From Ilumatobacteraceae bacterium (GTDB taxonomy: Bacteria > Actinomycetota > Acidimicrobiia > Acidimicrobiales > Ilumatobacteraceae): 50,581 nucleotides of DNA. The DNA lies in the NCBI GenBank assembly GCA_025463305.1, contig JAOBWK010000022.1, positions 1-50,581 of the forward strand, given 5' to 3'. The position numbers were made by a program, and so were the translations under genes. The stretch's first letter is position 1, and every line of letters begins with the position of its first letter. Positions 1 through 6,645 of this stretch are shown one piece after another. Below the pieces are notes generated by a model, which was not told the origin of the DNA, did no database searches, and saw nothing but the letters and a program-made list of their open reading frames with translations.

Positions 1-304
1 AGCGCCACTGGGCGCGACCCAGTGGCACGAAGGCACGCTGCACCTGCTCGGCGAGCTCGCGGGTTGGTACCAGCACGAGTCCCGTCGGCTTGGTGGGCTC
101 AGCTTGACTGATCCGGACCATCATCGGGATCCCGAACCCCAGCGTCTTGCCGGAACCGGTGGGCGCACGGCCGCACAGGTCCTTGCCGGCAAGGGCGTCG
201 GGGAGGGTGATGGCCTGGACCGGAAAGGCCTCGATCATTCCATCGGCAGCGAGGGCCTCGACGAGGCGCGCGGGCAGGCCGAGATCGGCGAAAGGTGTGG
301 ACAC
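1..304 (-). CDS. DEAD-box ATP-dependent RNA helicase, N-terminal part (cut by window edge)
   Basis: The gene runs off the left edge, so only about 101 N-terminal residues are visible. They hold the Q-motif region (an F-x-x-LGLP stretch followed by FPVQAITLP), the Walker A motif as APTGSGKT and motif Ia as PTRELAEQV, in the usual order and spacing of superfamily 2 DEAD-box helicases. These enzymes unwind short RNA duplexes using ATP during ribosome assembly, mRNA decay or cold adaptation. The start is a GTG at 304, chosen because an AAGGAG ribosome-binding site lies 8 nt upstream and the Q-motif begins straight after it. The DEAD box and the RecA2 domain are outside the window, so the subfamily cannot be told. 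The upstream leader is rich in inverted repeats. Confidence 0.88.
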   Translation of the reverse strand, partial: MSTPFADLGLPARLVEALAADGMIEAFPVQAITLPDALAGKDLCGRAPTGSGKTLGFGIPMMVRISQAEPTKPTGLVLVPTRELAEQVQRAFVPLGRAQWR

Positions 305-365
305 GGTTGTAACTCCTTGTTGTGGTTCCCTTATGGGAGGCACACGCAAGGAGCCCATGACACTG

Positions 366-479
366 CCCCAGTTTTGGGGACGAGCCACTCACGTGTGATC
401 TGTTCCGACGAACAGCGCTCCGAACCTATCGCCGGTTCGGTACAAACGCACCAACGCGTCCCGGCGTTCGTTGCGAACG
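366..479. promoter_or_regulatory. Cluster of short inverted repeats between helicase and NifU-like gene
   Basis: Four inverted repeats lie in a 218-base divergent intergenic region: CCCCA/TGGGG with a 4-nt loop (366-379), CTGTTC/GAACAG with a 4-nt loop (400-415), CCGAACC/GGTTCGG with a 7-nt loop (420-440) and CGTTCG/CGAACG with a 3-nt loop (465-479). The last three share GTTC/GAAC cores. On the minus strand they would fall in the 5' leader of the DEAD-box helicase. They could be RNA hairpins or regulator sites. None has the half-site order and spacing of a LexA box. Confidence 0.4.
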
Positions 480-508
480 GGGTTGAGGTCCGGCGGCGAC
501 GCACGAAG

Positions 509-514
509 TAACGT
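509..514 (+). promoter_or_regulatory. -10 box (TAACGT) of a probable leaderless transcript
   Basis: TAACGT ends 8 nt before the ATG of the NifU-like gene and no Shine-Dalgarno lies between them, so transcription would start at or next to the start codon. The same arrangement recurs at many genes in this window. Confidence 0.5.
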
Positions 515-522
515 GGGCCGCC

Positions 523-984
523 ATGGGTCAGTTGGTCGGCGTCGTCGAGAAGAACAGCAGCATCCCCGGGTTCGTCCGCTACGAGCTCAACCGCAACCTC
601 ACCGGTTCCGGGCACGAGCGGTTCGGTTCGGCCGACGAGGCGTACGGTCCGCGGCCGGCCGCCGAGCTGGCCCGCCGCCTGTTCGGCACGGGTCGCGTCG
701 CCGGCGTGCACGTGTACATGAACATGATCACGGTCGATCTGCAGAAGGGCTTCACGTCCGATGGCCTGATCGAGGTCGTGCGCGACCTGTACCAGTACTG
801 GAAGCCCGGCATGACCCCGCCGGCCTTCGAGGACGTCGTCGCCGACGAGCCCACGGCCGCGGCCGCACCGGCAGCCGCCGGCGCCGATCCGGCGTTGAGC
901 GCTGCGGCATCGCGAGTTCCCGCGGCGATCCTCGAGCGCAGCCGCGCCGCGCTGGTCAAGTGGAAGGCCAACCACCCCGGCTGA
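523..984 (+). CDS. Nfu/NifU N-terminal-domain-like protein
   Basis: The product has 153 residues. Residues about 15-105 resemble the Nfu N-terminal scaffold domain: a PGFVRYELNR strand, an SADEA turn, a helix ELARRLFGTGRVAGVHVY, then MITVDLQKG and a long helix. In the family this domain accompanies an iron-sulfur carrier domain with a CxxC motif. Here there is no cysteine pair and no second domain, only an Ala-rich linker and a C-terminal helix. The function is therefore unknown; it may be an accessory to cluster assembly or a repurposed scaffold. The ATG start is preceded by a TAACGT -10 box and no ribosome-binding site, consistent with a leaderless mRNA. The gene is divergent from the helicase. 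Confidence 0.6.
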   Translation: MGQLVGVVEKNSSIPGFVRYELNRNLTGSGHERFGSADEAYGPRPAAELARRLFGTGRVAGVHVYMNMITVDLQKGFTSDGLIEVVRDLYQYWKPGMTPPAFEDVVADEPTAAAAPAAAGADPALSAAASRVPAAILERSRAALVKWKANHPG

Positions 985-1071
985 TCCGGCCCGCCGATCC
1001 GGCGGTGATGGTCGATCGTCACGTCCCGGAATTGTTGTGAGCTGTTGGAGGGCTGTTGGCGGTGGCCGTGA

Positions 1072-1077
1072 CATAAT
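1072..1077 (+). promoter_or_regulatory. -10 box (CATAAT) of the cobalamin-binding regulator
   Basis: CATAAT is the best -10 match upstream of the regulator gene. It predicts a transcript starting near 1084, giving either a leader of about 24 nt to the ATG at 1108 or a nearly leaderless GTG start at 1087. Confidence 0.4.
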
Positions 1078-1107
1078 CGGCCAGTCGTGGAGCGAAGGGA
1101 GATCGCG

Positions 1108-2034
1108 ATGACGGAATCCGATCTCACGTTGCACGAGGCGGCAGCGCTGCTCGGCGTCCACTACATGACCGCGTACCGGTACGTCCGGCTCGGACTGCTG
1201 CCCGCGGAGAAGATCGGCGGCACGTGGTGCGTCGGTCAGGACGACCTCGCAGCCTTCCGTGATCACCAGGGTGGCCGCGGCACGGCCCAGCAGCCGCTCG
1301 ACGCGCCGTCCGATGCAGGTGCAGCGAGCGACGGCGACGATGCGAGCGATGCCGAGACCGTCGTTGGCGAGCGATCCGGCCGGTTGCGCGCCCCGTGGGC
1401 CGAGCGCCTCGAGGCCCGGCTGCTCGTCGGCGACGTGCGCGGTGCCTGGGGCGTGGTCGAGGCTGCGCTGGCCGCCGGCTCGACGCTGACCGACATCTAC
1501 ATGGGCGTGCTCACCCCGGCCCTCGTCTCCATCGGCGAGCGTTGGGTGACCGGCGAGATCGACATCGCCGACGAGCATCGTGCCACCGGCATCGTCACCC
1601 GTCTGATCGGCCGTCTCGGGCCGCGGTTCGCGCGCCGGGGCCGCAGCCGCGGCGTGGTGGTGCTCGGCTGCCCGGCCGGCGAGCACCATGCCCTGCCCCT
1701 TGCGATGGTGGCCGACCTGGTCCGCCAGCGCGGGTGGGAGGTGTCCGACCTCGGCGGCGATCTGCCGGCGGCCAGCTTCGCCCGGGCCGTCACCAACATC
1801 GGACCCGATGTCGTCGCGGTGGGCATCTCGGTCACCAACTCGGATCGCCTCGATGTCGCGGCCGAGACCATCGCCGCGATCCGTGCGGCGGCACCCGACG
1901 TCACGGTGATCCTCGGCGGCCGAGTCGTCGTCAACGAAGCCCACGCGCGCTCACTCGGCGCCGGTCACTTCTCGGCGCGGCTCGACGGCATCCTCGAGAT
2001 CCTCGATCAGACGGTGTCCGTGGCCTTGCGCTGA
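1108..2034 (+). CDS. CarH-like cobalamin-binding transcriptional regulator with excisionase-type HTH
   Basis: The product has 308 residues in three parts. Residues 6-52 form a MerR/excisionase-type helix-turn-helix (LTLHEAAALLGV, then TAYRYVRLGLLPA). An Ala/Asp-rich linker spans roughly 55-92. Residues about 98-172 form a helical cobalamin-cap domain with W146 and E156-H157, which is exactly the W-x9-EH signature of CarH photoreceptors. From about 180 a Rossmann-like B12-binding domain follows, with E192 and H194 in a GEHHALP motif (family form ExHxxG; the final G is P) and SDLGGDLP. Known CarH proteins bind adenosylcobalamin, repress in the dark and release DNA in light. I infer a light- or B12-responsive DNA-binding protein; its targets are unknown. 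The ATG is chosen for AAGGGAG 7 nt upstream; an in-frame GTG lies at 1087. It sits directly before imuA-imuB. Confidence 0.8.
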   Translation: MTESDLTLHEAAALLGVHYMTAYRYVRLGLLPAEKIGGTWCVGQDDLAAFRDHQGGRGTAQQPLDAPSDAGAASDGDDASDAETVVGERSGRLRAPWAERLEARLLVGDVRGAWGVVEAALAAGSTLTDIYMGVLTPALVSIGERWVTGEIDIADEHRATGIVTRLIGRLGPRFARRGRSRGVVVLGCPAGEHHALPLAMVADLVRQRGWEVSDLGGDLPAASFARAVTNIGPDVVAVGISVTNSDRLDVAAETIAAIRAAAPDVTVILGGRVVVNEAHARSLGAGHFSARLDGILEILDQTVSVALR

Positions 2035-2096
2035 GGCCGGTGCCCGCTCGACGAGCCTCCCGAACGAGCCCTCTCGACCGGGCCCTCTCGACATGG

Positions 2097-2110
2097 CGAA
2101 CACATGTTCG
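2097..2110 (+). promoter_or_regulatory. LexA (SOS) box upstream of imuA
   Basis: CGAACACATGTTCG fits the actinobacterial/Gram-positive LexA consensus CGAAC-N4-GTTCG. It ends 13 nt before the imuA ATG. A TACCAT -10 box (2112-2117) lies between box and start, so LexA would cover the promoter. The dnaE2 box at 11366 differs at a single position and has the same spacing. Confidence 0.88.
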
Positions 2111-2123
2111 CTACCATCGAGGG

Positions 2124-2855
2124 ATGGAGCGGAGTTCCCTGCACGAACGTCGCGAGCGGCTGACCCAGCTGGTGCCCAAGATCGGGCCGGTCACCTTCGC
2201 CCGGGACCGGGTGCTGCCGGTCGATCCCGCCCTGCAACCGCTGTTCCCCGAAGCGGGGCTCACCCGCGGGTCGGTCATCGGTTGCCAGGGGCCGACGGCG
2301 ATGTCGGTGGCGCTCGCGCTCGTCGCAGCCGCCTCGACCGCGGGATCGTGGATGGCGGCCGTCGGTCTGCCGGCGATCGGTCTGCGCGCCGCCGACGAGC
2401 TGGGCATCGCCCTCGATCGGCTGGTGATGATCGCCGAGCCGGCACGTGATCTCGGCGAGGATCCGTGGGCGAACGTGGTGTCGGCGCTGATCGACGGCTT
2501 CGACCTGGTGGTGATGCGCGCCGACATCCGGGCCAGCACCGCCCGCCGGTTGCAGGCCCGGCTCCAGGTGCGTGGCGCCGTGCTGGTGCTGATCGGCGAT
2601 CCCGGCCCGTTCTCGTGCGACCTCGTCGTCACCGGCGACCGGGGCGAGTGGGACGGCCTCGGTCACGGTTCCGGTCGGTTGACGCGCCGCCGGCTCACCG
2701 TCACCGCGCAGGGTCGTCGCCTGCCTCGCGAACGCCGGGTCGATGTCTGGCTGCCCGGGGTCGACGGCCATGTCGAGACCGTGGACCCTGCCGTGATCCC
2801 GACGGTGGTCCCGGTGCACGACGCGCCGGCTGCCACCTACCGCCGGACGGGCTGA
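2124..2855 (+). CDS. imuA: ImuA-like accessory protein of the mutagenic translesion polymerase
   Basis: The product has 243 residues and a RecA/SulA-like layout: an N-terminal helical segment, then GLTRGSVIGCQGPTAMSVAL where RecA has its P-loop. The lysine of Walker A is absent, as is usual in ImuA-type proteins. ImuA, ImuB and DnaE2 form the SOS-induced mutasome that copies past DNA lesions with loss of fidelity. Identity rests mainly on position, immediately before imuB and under a LexA box, together with length and fold. The ATG at 2124 follows a TACCAT -10 box by 6 nt with no Shine-Dalgarno, so the mRNA is probably leaderless. imuB begins 1 nt after the stop codon, indicating an operon. 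Confidence 0.85.
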   Translation: MERSSLHERRERLTQLVPKIGPVTFARDRVLPVDPALQPLFPEAGLTRGSVIGCQGPTAMSVALALVAAASTAGSWMAAVGLPAIGLRAADELGIALDRLVMIAEPARDLGEDPWANVVSALIDGFDLVVMRADIRASTARRLQARLQVRGAVLVLIGDPGPFSCDLVVTGDRGEWDGLGHGSGRLTRRRLTVTAQGRRLPRERRVDVWLPGVDGHVETVDPAVIPTVVPVHDAPAATYRRTG

Positions 2856-2856
2856 G

Positions 2857-4491
2857 GTGTCGCGAGCGGATGCATCACGGGCCGGGCCGCCGCGGCTCGT
2901 CGTCGTGCTCTGCCCGGACTGGTCCGTCACCGCGGCCGGCGCGTCGCCGGGCGATCCCGTCGCGGTCCTGCACGCCAACCGGGTCGTCGCGCGCACGCCC
3001 GCCGCGGCGGCAGCCGGTGTGCGTCAGGGACACCGTCGGCGCGAGGCCCAGCGGACCTGCCCGGAGCTGCGGATCATCGCCCACGACCCGGCGCGCGACG
3101 GCCGCGAGTTCGAGGCCGCGGTGCGCAGCGTCGCCGAGATGGTGCCCCGGCTGGAGACCACCGAGCCGGGGATGTTCACGTTCCTGGCCAAGGGGCCGGC
3201 GCGCTACTTCGGCGGCGAGCACGCGATGGGCCGCCGCGTCGCCGAACTGGTGGCCGAGGCGGTGCCGACCCTGCAGCCGTGGATGGTGGGCGTCGGCATC
3301 GGCGACGGTCGCTTCACCGCGGGTGTGGCCGCCCGCGACTCCGCCACCCACTCGGCTCGGCGCACCGATCAGCAGCCCACCATCGTCGACGCAGGCCGCG
3401 CCGCGACGCGCGCGTACCTCGCACCCCTCCCGGTGGCCACGCTGCGCGACGTCGCCGGGTTGTCGCCCGACATCGTCGACCTCCTCCAGCGACTCGGGCT
3501 GCGCACGCTCGGTGCCCTCGCCGCGCTGCCGGCCCCCGACGTGCTGGCCCGCTTCGGCGAGCCCGGGGCCTTCGCCCATCGCATCGCCGGCGGTGGCGAC
3601 GATCGTCCGCCGGGCACCCAGAGCGCGCCGCCCGACCTGCTCGTCGCCCGCCTGTTCGACGATCCCGTCACCCTGCTCGATCCGCTCGTGTTCACGGCCA
3701 AGCAGCTGGCCGAGGAGCTGCACGGGTTGCTCGCCGCGAACGGTCGGGTGTGCACCCGGCTGGCGGTGGTGGCCGAGACCGAGCACGGCGAGCGCAGCGA
3801 GCACCTCTGGTACCGGCCGGGTGGGCTGAGCGCGACGGCCATCGTCGAGCGGGTTCGCTGGCAGCTCGACGGCTGGATCCGCAAGCCGGGCGGGCTCACC
3901 GGTGGCGTGGTCACCTTGCGGCTCACGCCGGACGAGGTGCGCTCCGATCAGGGCGCTCAGCTCGGCTTCTGGGGTGGCCGCACCGAGGCCGACGAATGGG
4001 CTGTCCGCGCGGTCTCGCGCGTCGCCGGTCTCGTCGGCGAGCAGCAGGTGCTGGTGCCGATGTGGCGCGGCGGTCGCTCACCCGGCGACACCTACCACTG
4101 GGTGTCGGTCGACCGGATCGATCTCGGTCCCGACGGTGGCGCACGCGACCGGCTCGAACCCGGCGGTGTGCCGTGGCTGGGGCAGCTCCCCGCGCCGTCG
4201 CCGGCGACGGTGCTGGCCGAGTCGCTGCCGGCCGAGGTGCTCGGCGCCACCGGCGATGTCGTCCGGGTCACCGGACGCGGGCTGCTCAGCGCGGTGCCCG
4301 ACACGCTGTCGGTGCGCGGCGGCGCACCGGTGCTGATCACCGCGTGGGCCGGCCCATGGCCGGTCGACGAGCGCTGGTGGGACCCGGCGACGCATCGTCG
4401 GCTGGCCCGCTTCCAGTTCACGACCGAACGCGGCACCGCGTGCTTGGCCGTCGTCGAGCATCAGCAGTGGTGGATCACCGCGATCTACTGA
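2857..4491 (+). CDS. imuB: ImuB, catalytically inactive Y-family polymerase homologue
   Basis: The product has 544 residues with the Y-family layout: an N-terminal strand VVVLCPDWSV, a helix of ARDGREFEAAVRSVAEMVPR type, a palm segment with GPARYFGGE, a helix-hairpin-helix near residue 210 (LQRLGLRTLGALAALPA), a little-finger domain, and a C-terminal extension. The acidic metal ligands of active Y-family enzymes are missing: the first DxD position lies in LCPDW and the usual SxDE is replaced by TTEPG. This matches ImuB, which acts as a hub linking the beta clamp, ImuA and DnaE2 rather than as a polymerase. The start is a GTG 1 nt after the imuA stop, in the same LexA-controlled operon. Confidence 0.9.
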   Translation: MSRADASRAGPPRLVVVLCPDWSVTAAGASPGDPVAVLHANRVVARTPAAAAAGVRQGHRRREAQRTCPELRIIAHDPARDGREFEAAVRSVAEMVPRLETTEPGMFTFLAKGPARYFGGEHAMGRRVAELVAEAVPTLQPWMVGVGIGDGRFTAGVAARDSATHSARRTDQQPTIVDAGRAATRAYLAPLPVATLRDVAGLSPDIVDLLQRLGLRTLGALAALPAPDVLARFGEPGAFAHRIAGGGDDRPPGTQSAPPDLLVARLFDDPVTLLDPLVFTAKQLAEELHGLLAANGRVCTRLAVVAETEHGERSEHLWYRPGGLSATAIVERVRWQLDGWIRKPGGLTGGVVTLRLTPDEVRSDQGAQLGFWGGRTEADEWAVRAVSRVAGLVGEQQVLVPMWRGGRSPGDTYHWVSVDRIDLGPDGGARDRLEPGGVPWLGQLPAPSPATVLAESLPAEVLGATGDVVRVTGRGLLSAVPDTLSVRGGAPVLITAWAGPWPVDERWWDPATHRRLARFQFTTERGTACLAVVEHQQWWITAIY

Positions 4492-4538
4492 CTCGCGGAG
4501 GGTTGTGCGGATGGCGGGCGACGGGCATCCTGGCGGCG

Positions 4539-5048
4539 ATGGGTGAGTCGATCGAGCTGCGGTTGGCGGACGCCGGCGACGTCGAGGCGCTGGCGATCAT
4601 CAAGATCACCGGGTGGACCACCACCTACGCCGACCTCGTGCCCCCGAGCGTGCTCGAGCCGTTCGTCGACGAGGCCCTCGTGCGCGCCGGCTTCGTCGAG
4701 CTGGTGGCCGACCCGAACGCCGTGCTGCTCGTCGCCGTCGACGACGGCGCGGTCCTCGGGTTCGGCGTCGGTGCGGTGCCGACCGGTTACATCGACTCGC
4801 TGCACGTGCTGCCCGACCATCGCGGTCGACAGGTCGGCCAGCGGCTGCTCGGTGCGCTCGCTCGCGAGCTGAGCGCTCGAGGGTGCACGGAGATCTCGCT
4901 GCACGTCGTGAGCGGCAACGCCGGCGCACAACGGTTCTACGAACGCCTCGGCGGTGAGCTCACCGGAACGGCACCGGCGGACTGGGCCCCCGCCGATGTC
5001 GTGGAGGCGCACTACCGATGGTCGGACGCGACCCGGTTGGCGGGGTGA
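4539..5048 (+). CDS. GNAT-family N-acetyltransferase
   Basis: The product has 169 residues with a complete GNAT fold: an N-terminal strand-helix (IELRLADAGDVEALAII), central strands LLVAVDDGAVLGFGVG, the acetyl-CoA motif A (LHVLPDHRGRQVGQRLL) and the C-terminal SLHVVSGNAGAQRFYERLGG. It would transfer an acetyl group from acetyl-CoA to an unknown amine; the wording of motif B is closest to RimI-like enzymes with small-molecule or N-terminal substrates. The ATG at 4539 lies 47 nt after imuB and lacks a strong ribosome-binding site. It may be read through from the imuAB operon, but nothing else links it to DNA repair. Confidence 0.85.
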   Translation: MGESIELRLADAGDVEALAIIKITGWTTTYADLVPPSVLEPFVDEALVRAGFVELVADPNAVLLVAVDDGAVLGFGVGAVPTGYIDSLHVLPDHRGRQVGQRLLGALARELSARGCTEISLHVVSGNAGAQRFYERLGGELTGTAPADWAPADVVEAHYRWSDATRLAG

Positions 5049-5078
5049 CGCCGCCCGGAGCGGGTGATCAGGCGGTGA

Positions 5079-5852
5079 TCAGGCGGTGGCGACCATGGCG
5101 TCGTCGCCACGGCGATCGCGCTCGGCACGCAGGAGGTCGTTGCTCAACCGGAAGCCGATGCCGCGCACGGTGTGGATGAAGCGCAGCTCGGGGGCGTGAC
5201 GCTGCAGCTTGCGGCGCAGGTTCGACAGGTGGACGTCGACCACGTGGGTGTCGCCGACCCAGTTCGGGCCCCACACCTGCTCGAGCAGGTGCACCCGTGA
5301 GCACACCTCGGCCGGCTTGCGGCAGAGCTGCTCGAACAGTGCGAACTCGATGCGGGTGACGGGCACGTCGTGGTTGCGGACGCGGAGCTCCTTGCGGCCG
5401 AGGTCGACCTGGAGTGGCCCGATGCGGACCATCGAGGCCGCCATCGGGTCCCAGCGGGCGTGCAGCTGGCGCGGCCGGCGCAACAGCGCCTGGCAGCGAG
5501 CGGCGAGCTCTTCGGGCGACACGGGGAGGGACACCGCATCATCGGCGCCGGCACGCAGCGCACGGATGCGCTCGATCTCGGAGTCGGTGGGGGCGAGGCC
5601 GATCAGGTAGCAGTCGGCCGTGGCGCGCATCGCGTCGAACAGCGAACCGCCGCCGGGGCCGTGGAGGAGCAGATCGACGAGGATGACATCGGGTGCGAAG
5701 GAGCGGGCCAGGACGAGGGCTGCGGACTCCTCGTTGGTGGCGCTGACCGAGAAGCCACGGTCCCGCAGGCCGGTCGATGCAACACGCCGCAACAGGGCGT
5801 CGCCAACCGCGATGAGCACTCGTGGAGCCAGTTGTGCGTCGGGTTCGGACAT
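5079..5852 (-). CDS. Orphan OmpR/PhoB-type response regulator with a degenerate receiver
   Basis: The product has 257 residues. Residues 10-125 form a receiver domain and residues 145-240 a winged-helix DNA-binding domain (VTRIEFALFEQLCRKPAEVCSR, then VDVHLSNLRRKLQ and HTVRGIGFRL). The phosphoacceptor-position aspartate is present (D60 in VILVD). The acidic pair after strand 1 is reduced to VGD, the conserved Thr/Ser at position 87 is Ala, and the conserved Lys of the KP motif is Leu (L109, SLPV). Receivers with such losses are often phosphorylation-independent. No histidine kinase is adjacent. ATG at 5852 is preferred over 5861 because GGCGGG lies 9 nt upstream. It is convergent with the GNAT gene. 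Confidence 0.88.
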   Translation of the reverse strand: MSEPDAQLAPRVLIAVGDALLRRVASTGLRDRGFSVSATNEESAALVLARSFAPDVILVDLLLHGPGGGSLFDAMRATADCYLIGLAPTDSEIERIRALRAGADDAVSLPVSPEELAARCQALLRRPRQLHARWDPMAASMVRIGPLQVDLGRKELRVRNHDVPVTRIEFALFEQLCRKPAEVCSRVHLLEQVWGPNWVGDTHVVDVHLSNLRRKLQRHAPELRFIHTVRGIGFRLSNDLLRAERDRRGDDAMVATA

Positions 5853-5874
5853 CGTTTGCATCCCGCCTGGAGAG

Positions 5875-5898
5875 GGATCGGCCAGACAGGCCCGATCC
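5875..5898 (-). promoter_or_regulatory. Hairpin in the leader of the response regulator
   Basis: GGATCGG and CCGATCC form a stem that continues as CC/GG with one bulged C and a 5-nt loop. It ends 23 nt before the response-regulator ATG on the minus strand. It could be an mRNA leader hairpin or an operator. Confidence 0.3.
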
Positions 5899-6035
5899 GT
5901 TGGACAGTGATGTATCGGCGCGTACCGACGTGATCTCAAGAAGTTTCTGGATGCCACTCGCTGGGGCGGAGCACCGCGGAGGGCACTCGCGCGGAATGCA
6001 ACGACGGTCGCGGGTTTCGGGAAAGATGGACCGCT

Positions 6036-6599
6036 GTGACGAGTCGAGCGGCGATCCGAGCATCCGTCCTGGCCCGGGTTCCGGTCGACGACCGCGAGCG
6101 CGAATCGATCCGAGCGTTCGTCGAGCACTTCGATCGGCTCGAGGATCCGTGCAGCGAGGACGCGGATCCGGTGCACGTCACCGGCTCAGCCATCATCGTC
6201 GGGCGCCGCGGTGTGGTCCTCCACCTCCACAAGCGGCTGCAGCTGTGGCTGCAGCCCGGCGGGCACATCGAGCCGGGCGAGACGCCGTGGGCGGCGGCGC
6301 GGCGTGAGGCCGAGGAGGAGACCGGCCTCGCCGTCGAGCTCGCATCGCCGCTCGGCACGGTCCTCGGCCCGGGCGAGGTGCCCGAGCTCGCCCACGTCGA
6401 CGTGCACGCCGGACCACGCGGGCACACTCACCTCGATCTCCGCTACGTGCTCCTCGGCGCCGACGCGGAACCGTCACCGCCGCCGGAGGAGAGCCAGCAG
6501 GTGCGTTGGTTCGGTTGGGACGAAGCGTTGGCGGTGGCCGATGCGGGGCTTGCCGGAGCGCTGATCGACGTGCGGGCTACGTTGGAACCTCGCCTGTGA
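6036..6599 (+). CDS. Nudix hydrolase
   Basis: The product has 187 residues. The Nudix box begins as GGHIEPGETPWAAARREAEEE and continues TGL, with every catalytic position of GX5EX7REUXEEXGU filled. These enzymes cleave nucleoside diphosphates linked to another moiety; the substrate cannot be read from the sequence. A helical N-terminal extension of about 40 residues (ESIRAFVEHFDRLEDPCSEDADPVHVTGSA, given here only as its general span 24-53) precedes the box domain, an arrangement common in actinobacterial Nudix proteins. The start is a GTG at 6036 without a clear ribosome-binding site. It is divergent from the response regulator, sharing a 183-base intergenic region, and stands upstream of the subtilase. 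Confidence 0.88.
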   Translation: MTSRAAIRASVLARVPVDDRERESIRAFVEHFDRLEDPCSEDADPVHVTGSAIIVGRRGVVLHLHKRLQLWLQPGGHIEPGETPWAAARREAEEETGLAVELASPLGTVLGPGEVPELAHVDVHAGPRGHTHLDLRYVLLGADAEPSPPPEESQQVRWFGWDEALAVADAGLAGALIDVRATLEPRL

Positions 6600-6645
6600 T
6601 GCCACCGCGATCGCACCTGGCCCTCGAGATGGAGACGGATCGACG

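Noticed and set aside
400..479. GTTC/GAAC inverted repeats as LexA boxes
   Set aside because: The half-site order or spacing is wrong: LexA needs CGAAC-N4-GTTCG. These have CTGTTC-N4-GAACAG, CCGAACC-N7-GGTTCGG and CGTTCG-N3-CGAACG.
305..522. A tRNA gene in the helicase/NifU-like gap, suggested by a GGTTCGGTAC stretch
   Set aside because: No acceptor stem, D-arm or anticodon arm can be folded around it, and the T-loop consensus is not met.
331..1944. Long open frame on the minus strand opposite the NifU-like and B12-regulator genes
   Set aside because: It is antisense to two well-supported genes, is rich in Arg, Asp, Gly and His from reverse reading of high-GC codons, and shows no domain.
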